The translations under genes and the position numbers were made by a program. A stretch of DNA of 64,000 nucleotides from Chloranthus sessilifolius (taxonomy: Eukaryota > Streptophyta > Magnoliopsida > Chloranthales > Chloranthaceae): the NCBI GenBank assembly GCA_021018995.1, contig JAJIZI010000021.1:366967-430966 (forward strand), in the 5' to 3' direction. Under the pieces are notes generated by a model. It saw only the letters and a program-made list of their open reading frames with translations. It was not told where the DNA came from and did no database searches. This document shows, one piece after another, positions 49,566 through 59,502 of this stretch (its first letter is position 1; each line of letters begins with the position of its first letter).

Positions 49566-50297
49566 ATTAATGGAGCATTTATGTGGAAGGATGGAAGGTT
49601 CAGTGTTAAAACCTACTATCGTATGCTTACTCGTCGGCCGCTCATCAAATTTAATGGAGCATTTATGTGGAAGATGGGGACCCCTCCTAAGGTTCGATTT
49701 TTTGCTTGGCTACTGGTCAAGGAAAAGCTCCTGACGGCTGATTTACTCATTAGACGGGGTATGGATCTACAGAACTTATGTGTTATGTGCCGACGTGAAG
49801 CTGAGTCGACGGATCATCTGTTCCTTCATTGCCAGCTGGCTTTTAAGGTCTGGGGGGCGACTCTTGGACTCTTCGGTATTAGTTGGGTCATGCAGATCAT
49901 CCAACAATAGTTGAGCAGCTGGGTGTTCTTTAGTTTGGAGGACCAGGCACAGAACTACTGGAGGATGGCGTTTTTCGCTGTTTGCTGGCACCTCTGGCTG
50001 GAAAGGAATCATCGCATCTTCCATAATACTTCGCGTCCGGTGGGGATGATTATCAAAGGAATTAGGGATGGTATATCCAGGGGTTTTCCTCTGGGGGGGA
50101 GACCTTAGGAGAGTCGTCTACGCTATGGGATCCGGGCTAGACTTGCGGTATGCGCAAGGGCGCGGGGGTGTGGAGGGGAATGTCCCCAGTGTATTTGTGG
50201 TTCTTTTTTTGCTATTTCCTTTTTTGACGGCGTATAGCTTTCAGCATCTTGCTGAGTTATAATATAATTTTCCTTTACCGATCAAAAATAATAATAA
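49566..50297 (+). mobile_element. 5'-truncated LINE with zf-RVT domain
   Basis: Flanked by a perfect 15-bp duplication TAATTAATCAATCGT (49551-49565 and 50298-50312). It encodes only the C-terminal end of LINE ORF2: WKDGRFSVKTYYRML, PPKVRFFAWLLV and CVMCRREAESTDHLFLHC. The 3' tail is (ATA)n rather than poly(A). Perfect duplication and few lesions suggest a comparatively young insertion. A short internal direct repeat (AATGGAGCATTTATGTGGAAG) appears near 49569 and 49653. Confidence 0.93.
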
Positions 50298-50697
50298 TAA
50301 TTAATCAATCGTGAATTTTCTTTTTTTAATAAAATGGTCTATATTGAAAACACAAATCGAGACATCTAAGGGTCATATGTCTTCAAAATGTAGCTTGTAC
50401 TCTTGGAAGAAATCTGCCACCCCTTTAGGGCCTTGCATAAGTTGCAAACACCGCACCCTAGTAACACAAATCTTCTACCTAGCATGCCACTCCTAGTTCA
50501 GAATTTCGCTCCTGCTCCCACCTCCATTCATAAAATAGGTTCATTCCAAGTTTTGATGACGCTTCCGCTCCCAACCTACAGCGCGCTTCCGGCAAATACG
50601 CACCACACCTTTCATTAAGCCCTCAAGTCACAAAGAAGCTATTCTGATTCTAAAGCCTTGACTGTTTGAACACTTACTAGACATTCAAATGCCTAAT

Positions 50698-50900
50698 GGG
50701 GGGAGGGGGGTTGGCGCAGTGGCCAGGATCACGCCCTCACGAAGCGGAGGTTCTGAGTTCGAGATCCCACCCCTTGGTGGCCACTCATAGGGATTCATCC
50801 CTACTGACTGATACGTATGATGTGTCGGGGTTGCACGTACCCAGGAACTTAGTCGGGTGCTCTATGAGGCTGGATACCCCATTATCAAAAAATAAAATGC
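50698..50900 (+). mobile_element. Au-like SINE
   Basis: Box A (TTGGCGCAGTGGCC) and box B (GAGTTCGAGATCC) about 35-40 bp apart, then the conserved body words TAGTCGGGTGCTC and GAGGCTGGATACCCC and an A-rich tail. This matches the Au SINE layout known from many angiosperms. Confidence 0.78.
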
Positions 50901-50964
50901 ATTCCCCGAGATGGGAATGTGAAGAGAATTCTGCAAATCTTGCCACTGATAGTTTGTAGCTGTG

Positions 50965-51380
50965 TTAATTCGTTGTGGTACCCTTGGAACGGCGAATCGG
51001 TTTGGAGCAGACCAATTCGCGGTCGGATCGGTCCGATCCGGCCCTAAGGGGCGAACTTAGTAAATTACAACATTAGTGTACATAAATGACTTTAAAAACA
51101 TATCTTTGAGGTGGGGAGATTCGAACCCATGACCTCTTCTACTTAACACTCACCTAACCAACTGAGCTGACTGCCTTACAAGTAATTAAATATATCTCAA
51201 TTTATCATTCGTTTACAAAAAAATTGATAATAAATAAATAAAACTCATCCTACCCCTAGCGAATCGGGTTCCATGAGGGTAGCAAATTGCAAATTACGAA
51301 CTCGAAAATGAATGAACAAATTGCGAATTACGAACTCGAAAACAAATGAGCAAATTGCGAATTAAGTAACAAAGGTTTGT
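50965..51380 (-). repeat. Dispersed tRNA-like repeat, copy 3
   Basis: Contains a tRNA-like segment on the minus strand (51112-51178: GTCAGCTCAGTTGGTTAGG then CATGGGTTCGAATCTCCCC) and the CTACCCCTAGCGAATCGGGT block. Flanking words AATTCGCGGTCGGATCGG and tandem AAATTGCGAATTACGAACTC follow. Same family as 12640 and 27950. Confidence 0.65.
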
Positions 51381-51439
51381 CATAGTAATCCGTTATAACA
51401 AAGATCAAAGAAAATAAATTTTTTCTTGTTACCCATAAG

Positions 51440-52125
51440 ACCCCATGAGCTCTTGACGATCCTAATTTCTCAACACTTTGATGCTAATTAAAAGAACCCA
51501 CCCATCAAATCAAAACCACACTAAACTCACAAGACCCAAGCACATTTCGAAGTGTTCTACACATAATTGCTTGGTTCATAGAACAACTAAGATTCATATG
51601 CAAGCATTTTGATGATAATTAAAAAGACCCATTATTCAAAATTGAACTAATTCGCAAATACCAAGTGGAATTCAAAGTATTCTACACATAATTGCTCGGT
51701 TGGCAAAACAGCTACGATTCATATTTCAGCATTTTGATGCTTAATTAAAAGGACCCACAATTCAAAATTGAACTAACTCGCAAAAACCAAGTAGAATTCC
51801 AGGTATTCTACACATAATTGCTCGGTTGGCAGAACAGCTATGATTCATATTCCAGCATTTGGATGCTAGTTAAAAGGGCCCATAATTCAAAATTGAACTA
51901 ACTCGCAAAAACCAAGAAGAATTCAAAGTGTTCTAAACATACTTTCTCGGTTAGCAGAACAGCTATGATTCATATAACGTCATTTTATGCTAATTAAAAG
52001 GACCCATAAATTCAAAATTACACTAATTTGTAAAAACCCAAGTAAAATTTAAAGTGTTCTACATAAAATTGCTCGGTTGGCAGAAAATCTATGATTCATA
52101 TACTCATATTTTGATGCTAATTAAC
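51440..52125. repeat. 125-bp tandem repeat, about 5.5 units
   Basis: The anchor ACATAATTGCTCGGTTGG recurs at about 51569, 51694, 51820, 51945 and 52071. Units share GATTCATAT, CATTTTGATGCTAATTAAAAG and ATTCAAAATTGAACTAA. The array ends right where the TPK pore fragment begins. Confidence 0.92.
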
Positions 52126-52127
52126 CG

Positions 52128-52669
52128 AAAGTCTTGAATGTCGATCCCGTACCCGTAACCGACATAACCGAAAGATATATCAAATCGACCCAATCCAATT
52201 TCTCCACAAAATACAAAAGCAAAGACTTTGTTTCAATCCCACACATAATTCACCACCCCACTAAGCAAACCACTGATACATCCAAAACCCACCAACACAA
52301 ACAAGCAAGAAAACACCTTCGTAGTCGGAGTCGTAGGCACAATGCCACCATACCCGATGACCGTGTTCATAGTGACGATGGAAAAATAAAGTGCGTCGAC
52401 AAACGCAATGGTCTTGTTGCCTGAGACACTTTCGCGATAAACAAGCAGCCGAGGATGCCGATCAAGAGGTAGAGGTAGATGAAGATCAAGATCAGGGCTT
52501 GTCTGGGATTCGAGTTGGGGTTTTGGCATGTGGAGATTAAGGTCGCATATTACGGCCATAGCAGGGGCGGTTTTCCAGCTGCGGAGGTTGGTTTTTCTAT
52601 GAGAATTTGAGATTGGATCTGATTTCTATGAGAATTTGATATTGGGTCTGAGAATTGGTCTTCATTTTT
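52128..52669 (-). pseudogene. Two-pore K+ channel (TPK/KCO), N-terminal and pore fragments
   Basis: TPKs are vacuolar K+ channels with two pore loops and EF-hands. On the minus strand, the first transmembrane helix (LILIFIYLYLLIGILG) is followed after a frameshift by the first pore (VDALYFSIVTMNTVIGYGG), in which the selectivity filter GYGD reads GYGG with an extra residue before it. The TM2 region follows (FVLVGFGCISGLLSGVVNYV) and a TGA at about 52244. Part of the second pore (LYFVEKLDWVDLIYLSVMSV, about 52150-52215) then follows directly, lacking its GYGD. The stretch normally between the pores is deleted. Clearly non-functional. Confidence 0.88.
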
Positions 52670-53028
52670 GGGAGATTAAGGGCTTTCAGGGGTCATCTTA
52701 AAGCTTTAATGTTTGAGGGCTTTCAGGGCGTGGGGATTGAGGGCTTTCAGCTGAAAGCTTCGAGATCACCCCCGAAAGCCCTCAATTCCCCATACATCAA
52801 AGCACTTTGGAAAAAAAATAAAGACCAATTCCTAGACCCAATTTCAAATTCACACATAAAAATCAACCTCTGAAGCTGGAAAACCGTCCCCCACCTTAAT
52901 ACGACCTTAATCCCCCAAACTCAAACTCGAATCAAATCCCAAACCAGCCCTGATTTTGATCTTCATTTACCTCTTGATCGGCATCATCTTATTGGGAAAG
53001 TTTCTCAGGCAACAAGATCATTGCGTTT
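52401..53028. repeat. Inverted duplication of TPK 5' region (hairpin)
   Basis: Arm A 52401-52669 and arm B 52813-53028 are inverted copies of the TPK leader and first transmembrane region, with several small indels. The loop of about 140 bp contains its own inverted repeat (GGGGATTGAGGGCTTTC against GAAAGCCCTCAATTCCCC). Arm B has TPK sense orientation on the plus strand and is cut off at 53028 by the duplicated segment, copy B. Confidence 0.9.
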
Positions 53029-53309
53029 ACCATGAAAATGTAGATGTTGGTTTCAAGAATAATTCGGAGCTCACCGTCTCGTTGAGGTTACATCTTCGAC
53101 ATCTCACATTTTAGGCTACGTGTGAAAGATTCTTACCAATCCAATCCAAGTCTCCAAATAGCTGGTTATCATGAAGTAACCTCAGCCCAATCATTATGAC
53201 AATAAGGCGATTTGAAACATCAGATCATAGCAATTTAATATCCACCGTTATTCATATCTACTGTATGGTCTATCAATATTAAATTGCTAGGATCGGATGT
53301 ATGAATCCT

Positions 53310-54817
53310 GGGAAATTTACGTCAGAAGCCCTGTCAGATATGCCTTTCATGCAGCTTTAAGCCTAGCCGACCCTTAGGTTAGTAAAATGCCCAAATTACC
53401 TTTCTTGCATCGTCTTCCTCGTTTTTATGCAGTACGGTTTTAAAAGTCGGAGATAGGTATGTCTTCTCCTCAATCAAACTATTCCGATCGCTTTGGATTT
53501 GGATCGAGATACACCTTTTTAAATCGAGGCATGGCAGATTAAAATAAGGAAGAAGATGATACACCTATATAATTTAAAATTTTAAATATTTGCATTTTTC
53601 TATGTTTACGCGATGTGAAACGGGATTTATTCCGATCCAAACTATTCTGAGCTGCTATTTGGATCGACACAAATACACCGTCTGATTTGAAGGCGACAAT
53701 ATAAAATCGATAGTTCCAAAGATAAATATGAGAAAAATGCGATATCAACTCTGTACATAGTCGATATCGACTCTGTACATAGTCGGTACCGATCATTTTA
53801 AGGGTTGTCATCGACTCTATACAGAGTCGCCATCGATTATATAAAAAATAAAAAAATAATAATAATAAATAAAAATTATATAATCGATGACGATTCTGTA
53901 CAGTGTCGTCATCGATTACATAAAAAATAAAAAATAAAAAATAAAATTTTAATTTTAATTTTAATTTTTTTATGTAATCGATGACGACTCAGTACAGAGT
54001 CGTCATCGACTCGGTACAAAATCGTTATCGATTACATAAAAAAAAAAAAAAAAATTTTAATTTTTTTTTTTATATGTCGATGGCGACTGATAAGAAATAA
54101 AGTCATCGACGATAGATAGAATATCGATTACATAAAAAAATAAAAATAAATAAATAAATAAATTTTAATTTTTTTTTTTTTTTTTTATGTAATCGATGAC
54201 GACTCAGTACAGAGTCGTCATCGACTCGGTACAGAATCGTCATCGATTACATAATTTTTTTTTTTTTTTTAATATAATCGATGGCGACTCATATAAGAGT
54301 CAATATTTTATGCAGATTCGATGGCGACTCTTAAAATGATCGTCGCGTGTACAGAGTCGATATCGCCTTTTTCTTATATCTATCTTTAGAATTATCGATT
54401 TTATATTGTAGTCTTCAAATCTGACGGCATAGATCTCGTTTCACATCGCGTAAATATAGAAAAATGTAAATATTTAAAATTTTAAATTATATAGGTGTAT
54501 CCTCTTCTTCCTCATTCTAATATGCTACAGTCTCTAATAAAAAAGGTGTATCTGGGTCGATCCAAATAGCAGATCGGAATAGTTTGGATTGAGGAGAAGA
54601 CGCAGTCACCTTCGCCACCTCTGACTTTTAAAAACTGTACCAGATTAAAATGAGGAAGAAGATGATGTTTTTATGCGTTAAAGAAAGGGGGTAGTTTGAA
54701 CTTTTTGCTATCCTTAGGGTCGCTTAGGCTTGGAGCTGGTTGGTTTGGGTAAAGGTGAAACTACAGGGCCTCTGACATGAAAGCTGTATCTGACAGGGCC
54801 GGTCAGGTAAATTTCCC
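53310..54817. mobile_element. Foldback Mutator-like element, 1508 bp
   Basis: Begins GGGAAATTTACGTCAG and ends in the inverted CAGGTAAATTTCCC. It is flanked by a perfect 9-bp duplication ATGAATCCT (53301-53309 and 54818-54826), the hallmark of Mutator. Copy A at about 44945-44955 (TATAATCCTTTGATG) is the matching empty site. The arms (about 53310-53846 and 54275-54817) are inverted copies for more than 500 bp, so nearly the whole element folds back. No transposase. Confidence 0.92.
53760..54340. repeat. Nested TCGATGACGACTC palindromes in the element core
   Basis: Words such as ATCGATGACGACTC, ACAGAGTCGTCATCGA and ATCGATTACATAAAA recur at least six times in alternating orientation, separated by A/T homopolymer tracts. 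Each pair forms a smaller hairpin. Confidence 0.88.
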
Positions 54818-57800
54818 ATGAATCCTTGATGATTATGTTTTGGGGATTTAAGCTTAAATGATAGCCTACAAATTTGACTACTCGTATTGGTAAAAATATA
54901 TGCCATGTAACCTAAAGGTGAGATGGTGTGAGGCATATCGTGATTGCCAACCCCAAATAGATCAGACGATGGTGGAAGGTGTGCGGAAAGGTTTATAGAT
55001 ATGTAATTGTAATTTGGAGGCCAGGAAAATAACTCATAAAAAATATGGTACGTCTATGCTCGCCCGTTTTCGAATTTCCATAAATTTTCACGAGCAAAAT
55101 TATTGACTGATTTGAATCAGAATAGAAATTGTTTTTTATTTCAATCTTCCTCAAAATAGATCTTAAGATTATGTTGTGCCTGTTAGATGTTCAGATGTTG
55201 ATTCCACATAGCACACATCCCCAAAAGTGACTTATATTATTGGCAAAAGAGTTGACCGTTACTTTTAAGGACTTTTGCCATATGGAATCCAAATTAGATT
55301 GTCTGATAGGCCGACCATGATCATAAGATCTATTGTGCAGAAGATTAAAGCAAAAAAATATCTCCATCATCCAATTCAAATCAGTTAATGACTTTCGTCT
55401 TTAAAAAATTGTGGTACTTACTATCAAATCTGGTGAGAATAGCTGTTCCCAAAAAATATTTAATATAGAAATAAAGCACAGACTCTTGCACAGACTATAT
55501 GCTTATCATATGCAGCCACTTCTTGGTTGCTTTCCTTTATTTTTGGTTTTTTTTATACGGCCAAGATAGCCTCGACGATCAGGCATGCATACCCTTGAAA
55601 TTAAACTTAGTACTTAAATCTTGAAATTAAATTGGTATTTTTTTACAAAAGAAAATGGCAGCACCTAGAAAGTGTGCTGCGGCATCTTATTTAAAAGAAA
55701 GAATTGGTAATTTGGGAACTTTTGCTACATGGAATCACAATCTAAGCCAGCTTATTTACTGTAAAGATCTTTCGTACAAAATATTGGCACGAAAGATATC
55801 CTATCGAGTCTAAATTAACAGTTGATTGCATTGAACTATACAATATAGATCATATTTAGTGCCAATCTTTTATACCAAAGGAATTTTAGATCATGCTCCT
55901 TATATCAGACGGCTTAGATAGAGCGTCCACGAGTCCTAAAAATGTCTTTTTTTTTAAATATTGTGCAACACAATTTTTAGGTGCAGGTAGGGCCTTTAAT
56001 TTTTAGAAGCGGGTGATGTTGGACCAAGGGGTTTTTGGGCTATGGTCGACCCGCTTGGACTTGCTATTTCTGCTGGGCCCGGGCCTACTCGGGACCAAAG
56101 CTTCGAGCCCTCGTTTGGGATTGATTGCGAGTCCAAGAGTCTGTGGCCCTGTCGACTATCTCTTCTCAGCCAGCGAGTTCACCGCTGAAGCGATTTCTTC
56201 GGCCCAACTCCCTCTTTCTTCACCTTTGGCAATGGATATCGAGGACACTTCATCTTCCGGCTCACCTCCTCACAGCCGACCGATTTCTGTTAGCCGAGTC
56301 TTCTTCGTCCTCCTCCTCTTGCAGTATTATTCTCCCCATTAGAACAATGAGCGTAGAGTGAGGCCGTTGGGAATGATGTTTCCCCCATTCGGTGAGACGT
56401 CCTCCTCGGACAACGATACCGAAACAGCCAGATCAAAGGGCATTTTCGACGAGATCATTTGGTTTGGAACCGACCTCGGGATGACTTTCAATGGGACTGA
56501 TGAAGAATTGTGTGATATTTTCCGAACGACTTCTGGTTTTTGCAACGCGACGTCGAAAAACAAATTTACCAAGAGAGGCGGCAGATTGGAGTGGGTATGT
56601 CCGACGGGAGGGATCCGGAGCCTAATAGTTTTCGTGTCTTTTGGGCGTCAAGATCTCTTTTATGAAGATCATGTCTTGGAGCGTTAGGGAGATTGTCACC
56701 TCAAAAGTGAGTGGGCATCAAGATCCTAGCTTCTAATAGCTTGCCATTGTCACCTCCACGAAACCAAGTGAGGGGCTTGTGATCAAGCCAAAGTGGCCTC
56801 CATTCTCGAGGGCAACCGTTGTGAGTGGAATGGTGTGGGCTCCATGGGAGCTTCTGGTGCCATTCTGCTCATTTGGAACTCAAACCTTCATCGTAAACTG
56901 GAAGAGGAAGTGGGTCTTTTTTCAGCGTCAGTCTCTTCGAGAACAGGGACAACGGCTTCAGGTGGGTGTTTACCGGAGTTTATGGTCCCACTGACACCCG
57001 ATTAAAGGATGATTTATGGGAAGAGCTGGCTGCGGTGGCGGGAATTGGGATGTCCCATGGTGGGTGGGAGGGGACTTCAATGCGATCTGTTGCCCCGACG
57101 AGAAGTCAGATGGGCCACCTGATCGGCCGAATATGGATGCACTGAACTCCTTCATTCACGATTGGGGCCCTGTGGATCTCCCTTTGAAAGGGGCTCGATT
57201 CACTTGGTCCAACCTCCAAGATTCGGCGTCTTTGAGTAAGGTTTGGGTGTCGATTAGTCACATCGGGGATTCTTTCCCTAGTGCAATGTTGTATGGTCTC
57301 CCAATGGCAGTTTCGGATCATCGCCCTCTACTGCTTCATTGTGACGCGGTGGGTAGAGGCCCCTCTCCTTTCCGATTTGAAAACCTATGCCTCACCAATG
57401 CCGACTTCAGGGAAAGGGGTCCCTGTTTGGTGGAGGCAATCAAACCCCTGCGGATCAGCAGCTTTCAGACGTGTCTCCAAGTTGTCCTTTGTAAAGAAAT
57501 GCATCATAAAGTGGAACAGGGAGGAGTTTGGTTTGGTGCATGTCAGGAAGAAAAGCATCTCAGTGAGTCTCTCTGACATCGACCGACTAGAAGAATCTAG
57601 GGGGCTATCCAACAGTGAGAAAATTGAAAGGTTTCTCCTGAAAATGGAGTTTAATGATAAGTGCATCCACAAGGAGATTTGTTTGAAACAAAAATCCAGG
57701 ATCCAGTGTCTGAAAAGAAGGAGATCTCAACACTAAATTTTTCCATTTGGTAGCTAACACCAGGAGCAAGAAGAAGCACTTGTGCATAATAGAGGTGGAT

Positions 57801-58400
57801 GTGGTGGTTGTTACTGAGCCGAATCTGATTAGAAATATGACTGCCAACTCTTATAAGCAACTGTATAGCGAACAATGAGTTTCTAGGCCGGAGTTGGATG
57901 GCATCTCCTTTCCCTCCATCCCAGAGGCAGATCGGGAAAGGATGGAGATTCCTTTTGAAGAACAAGAGATTTGGGCAGCAATCAAATTCAGCAGTAGCAA
58001 TAAATCCCTTGGTCCCGACGGTTTTACTTTGAAGTTCTTCAAATGTTTCTGGCAGCTGCTTAAAGCAGATATCATGGTGTTTTTCCAAGAGTTTCATTCT
58101 AGCGCCTACATAGGCAGAAGCCTCAATTCCTCTTTCATTGCCCTTATTCCGGAGAAAGACGGAGCAGAGGACCTCCGAGCCTTCAGACCCATCAGCCTCA
58201 TCAACTGCCTGTTTAAGATCTTATCCAAAGTGCTCGCGAACCGATTGACACCGGTGCTCTTGAAGATCAGCTCTCCCAACCAGGGGGCGTTTGTCCCTAA
58301 TGGACAGTTGATCGATACAGTGGTGGTGGCGCAGGAGGTCATTCATTCAGCTCATCAACATTGGCTTCCGGCGGCCGTGTGGAAGATTGATATGGAAAAG

Positions 58401-59468
58401 TGATGCGGGACAACAACCCTAAAATGCGGAATATGATTTTTATGCAGATTTTGTCGAAATTAATGAAATTAAATCAAGTTTAATCACAAAATTATTTTTG
58501 ATACCTTTACGTTTTTTTTTGCAGAATTTTGATCAGTAAATCATACGAGATCCAGGTAGGGTCCAATCCGATGCGCAAGTATGTTTAGAGTTGAGGTGAG
58601 ATCGGCCTAGAGATAGTACTCTAGATTTCCAGGATTAGGCGCTCGTCTTCAGTCCGTGTAGATTCACGAATACCTAGTCGGGTTGTGGAAGGAATTTATG
58701 ATTTGTAAAAGGCTTTTGGCTTTCAGGTCGGTTTATGGTTTAGGAAGGGTGTAGGCTATGTTTGATGTAGGGTTTTAAAAGGGTTTTGGGTTTTGGGGAT
58801 CACAAGGAAAAAATTAGACTTTGATTTAGAGAAGCACGCAGAGATTTAGAGATATCAAATATAAGCAAACCACGCAGATCATTGACAAAAATAAAGAAAA
58901 TATATGGGAATCACTCCCTTGGTTTCACACCAAACCCATCGTGGGGAAGAAGACTCTCTCTTCACGAAGCATAAGCTCTCATTCAATAATCAATCAACTA
59001 ACTACATTGTTTAGCTTAATTACCTTATATAAGAGGTCTTACAATAAAAGAAAACCTTAAAACGAATATTAGATAAAAGACAAATAAACCCTTGAAATAA
59101 AAGTTCAAACTAAACTCCTAAAATAACTAAAATAACCCGGCGTGATTTTGATCGATCGAAATTGGAATTCGATCGATCGATTTGGAATTTCAATCGATCG
59201 AATTGAAAATCGATCAATCGAAATTTTATATTTCTATGATAATCGCCGTCAACATTCGATTGATTGGAATTTGACTTTCGATCGATCGAAATTTTTGATT
59301 GATCGAATTTTCAAATCGAAATTTTGCCATTCTTTCAGTTCTTTCTCATCCTCTTTCTCCAGAATTTTTATTTTTCCTTAGCTTTGACTTTCATTATGCT
59401 GCTTCTTTCTACACCGGTAGAAATGATGCGGTCCAAATCCAATATCCATGTATGTGGTGTCCCCGTCA
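58401..59468 (-). mobile_element. Solo LTR, 1068 bp, with TCGATCGATCGA palindromes
   Basis: Starts TGATGCGGGACA and ends TGTCCCCGTCA, inverted ends, with a perfect 5-bp duplication AAAAG (58396-58400 and 59469-59473). Minus orientation is inferred from the resemblance of TGACGGGGACACC to the LTR start at 33619 (TGATGGGGACATC). An array of GATCGATCGA-type palindromes lies at 59147-59320. No internal coding region. Confidence 0.92.
59147..59320. repeat. Palindrome array (TCGATCGATCGA type) in solo LTR
   Basis: At least seven units such as CGATCGATCGAAA, ATCGATCAATCG and CGATTGATTGG, 15-30 bp apart. Similar in kind, not in exact sequence, to the array in the first LTR. Confidence 0.88.
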
Positions 59469-59502
59469 AAAAGGCCTACGATTGAGTTAATTGGGGCTGT
59501 TT

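Larger units (their letters stand above)
53025..56004 (+). repeat. 1.5-kb duplicated segment, copy B, split by a Mutator-like element
   Basis: 53025-53309 and 54827-56004 together match copy A (44676-46164) from end to end. Copy B also retains the inner MITE (about 55050-55460). Small substitutions and indels are spread throughout, so the duplication is not recent. Confidence 0.9.

Noticed and set aside
51112..51178. A possible tRNA gene on the minus strand (A box, B box, about 70 nt)
   Set aside because: The acceptor-stem halves do not pair, and the same segment sits in a dispersed repeat seen at two other places, so it is a tRNA-derived repeat.
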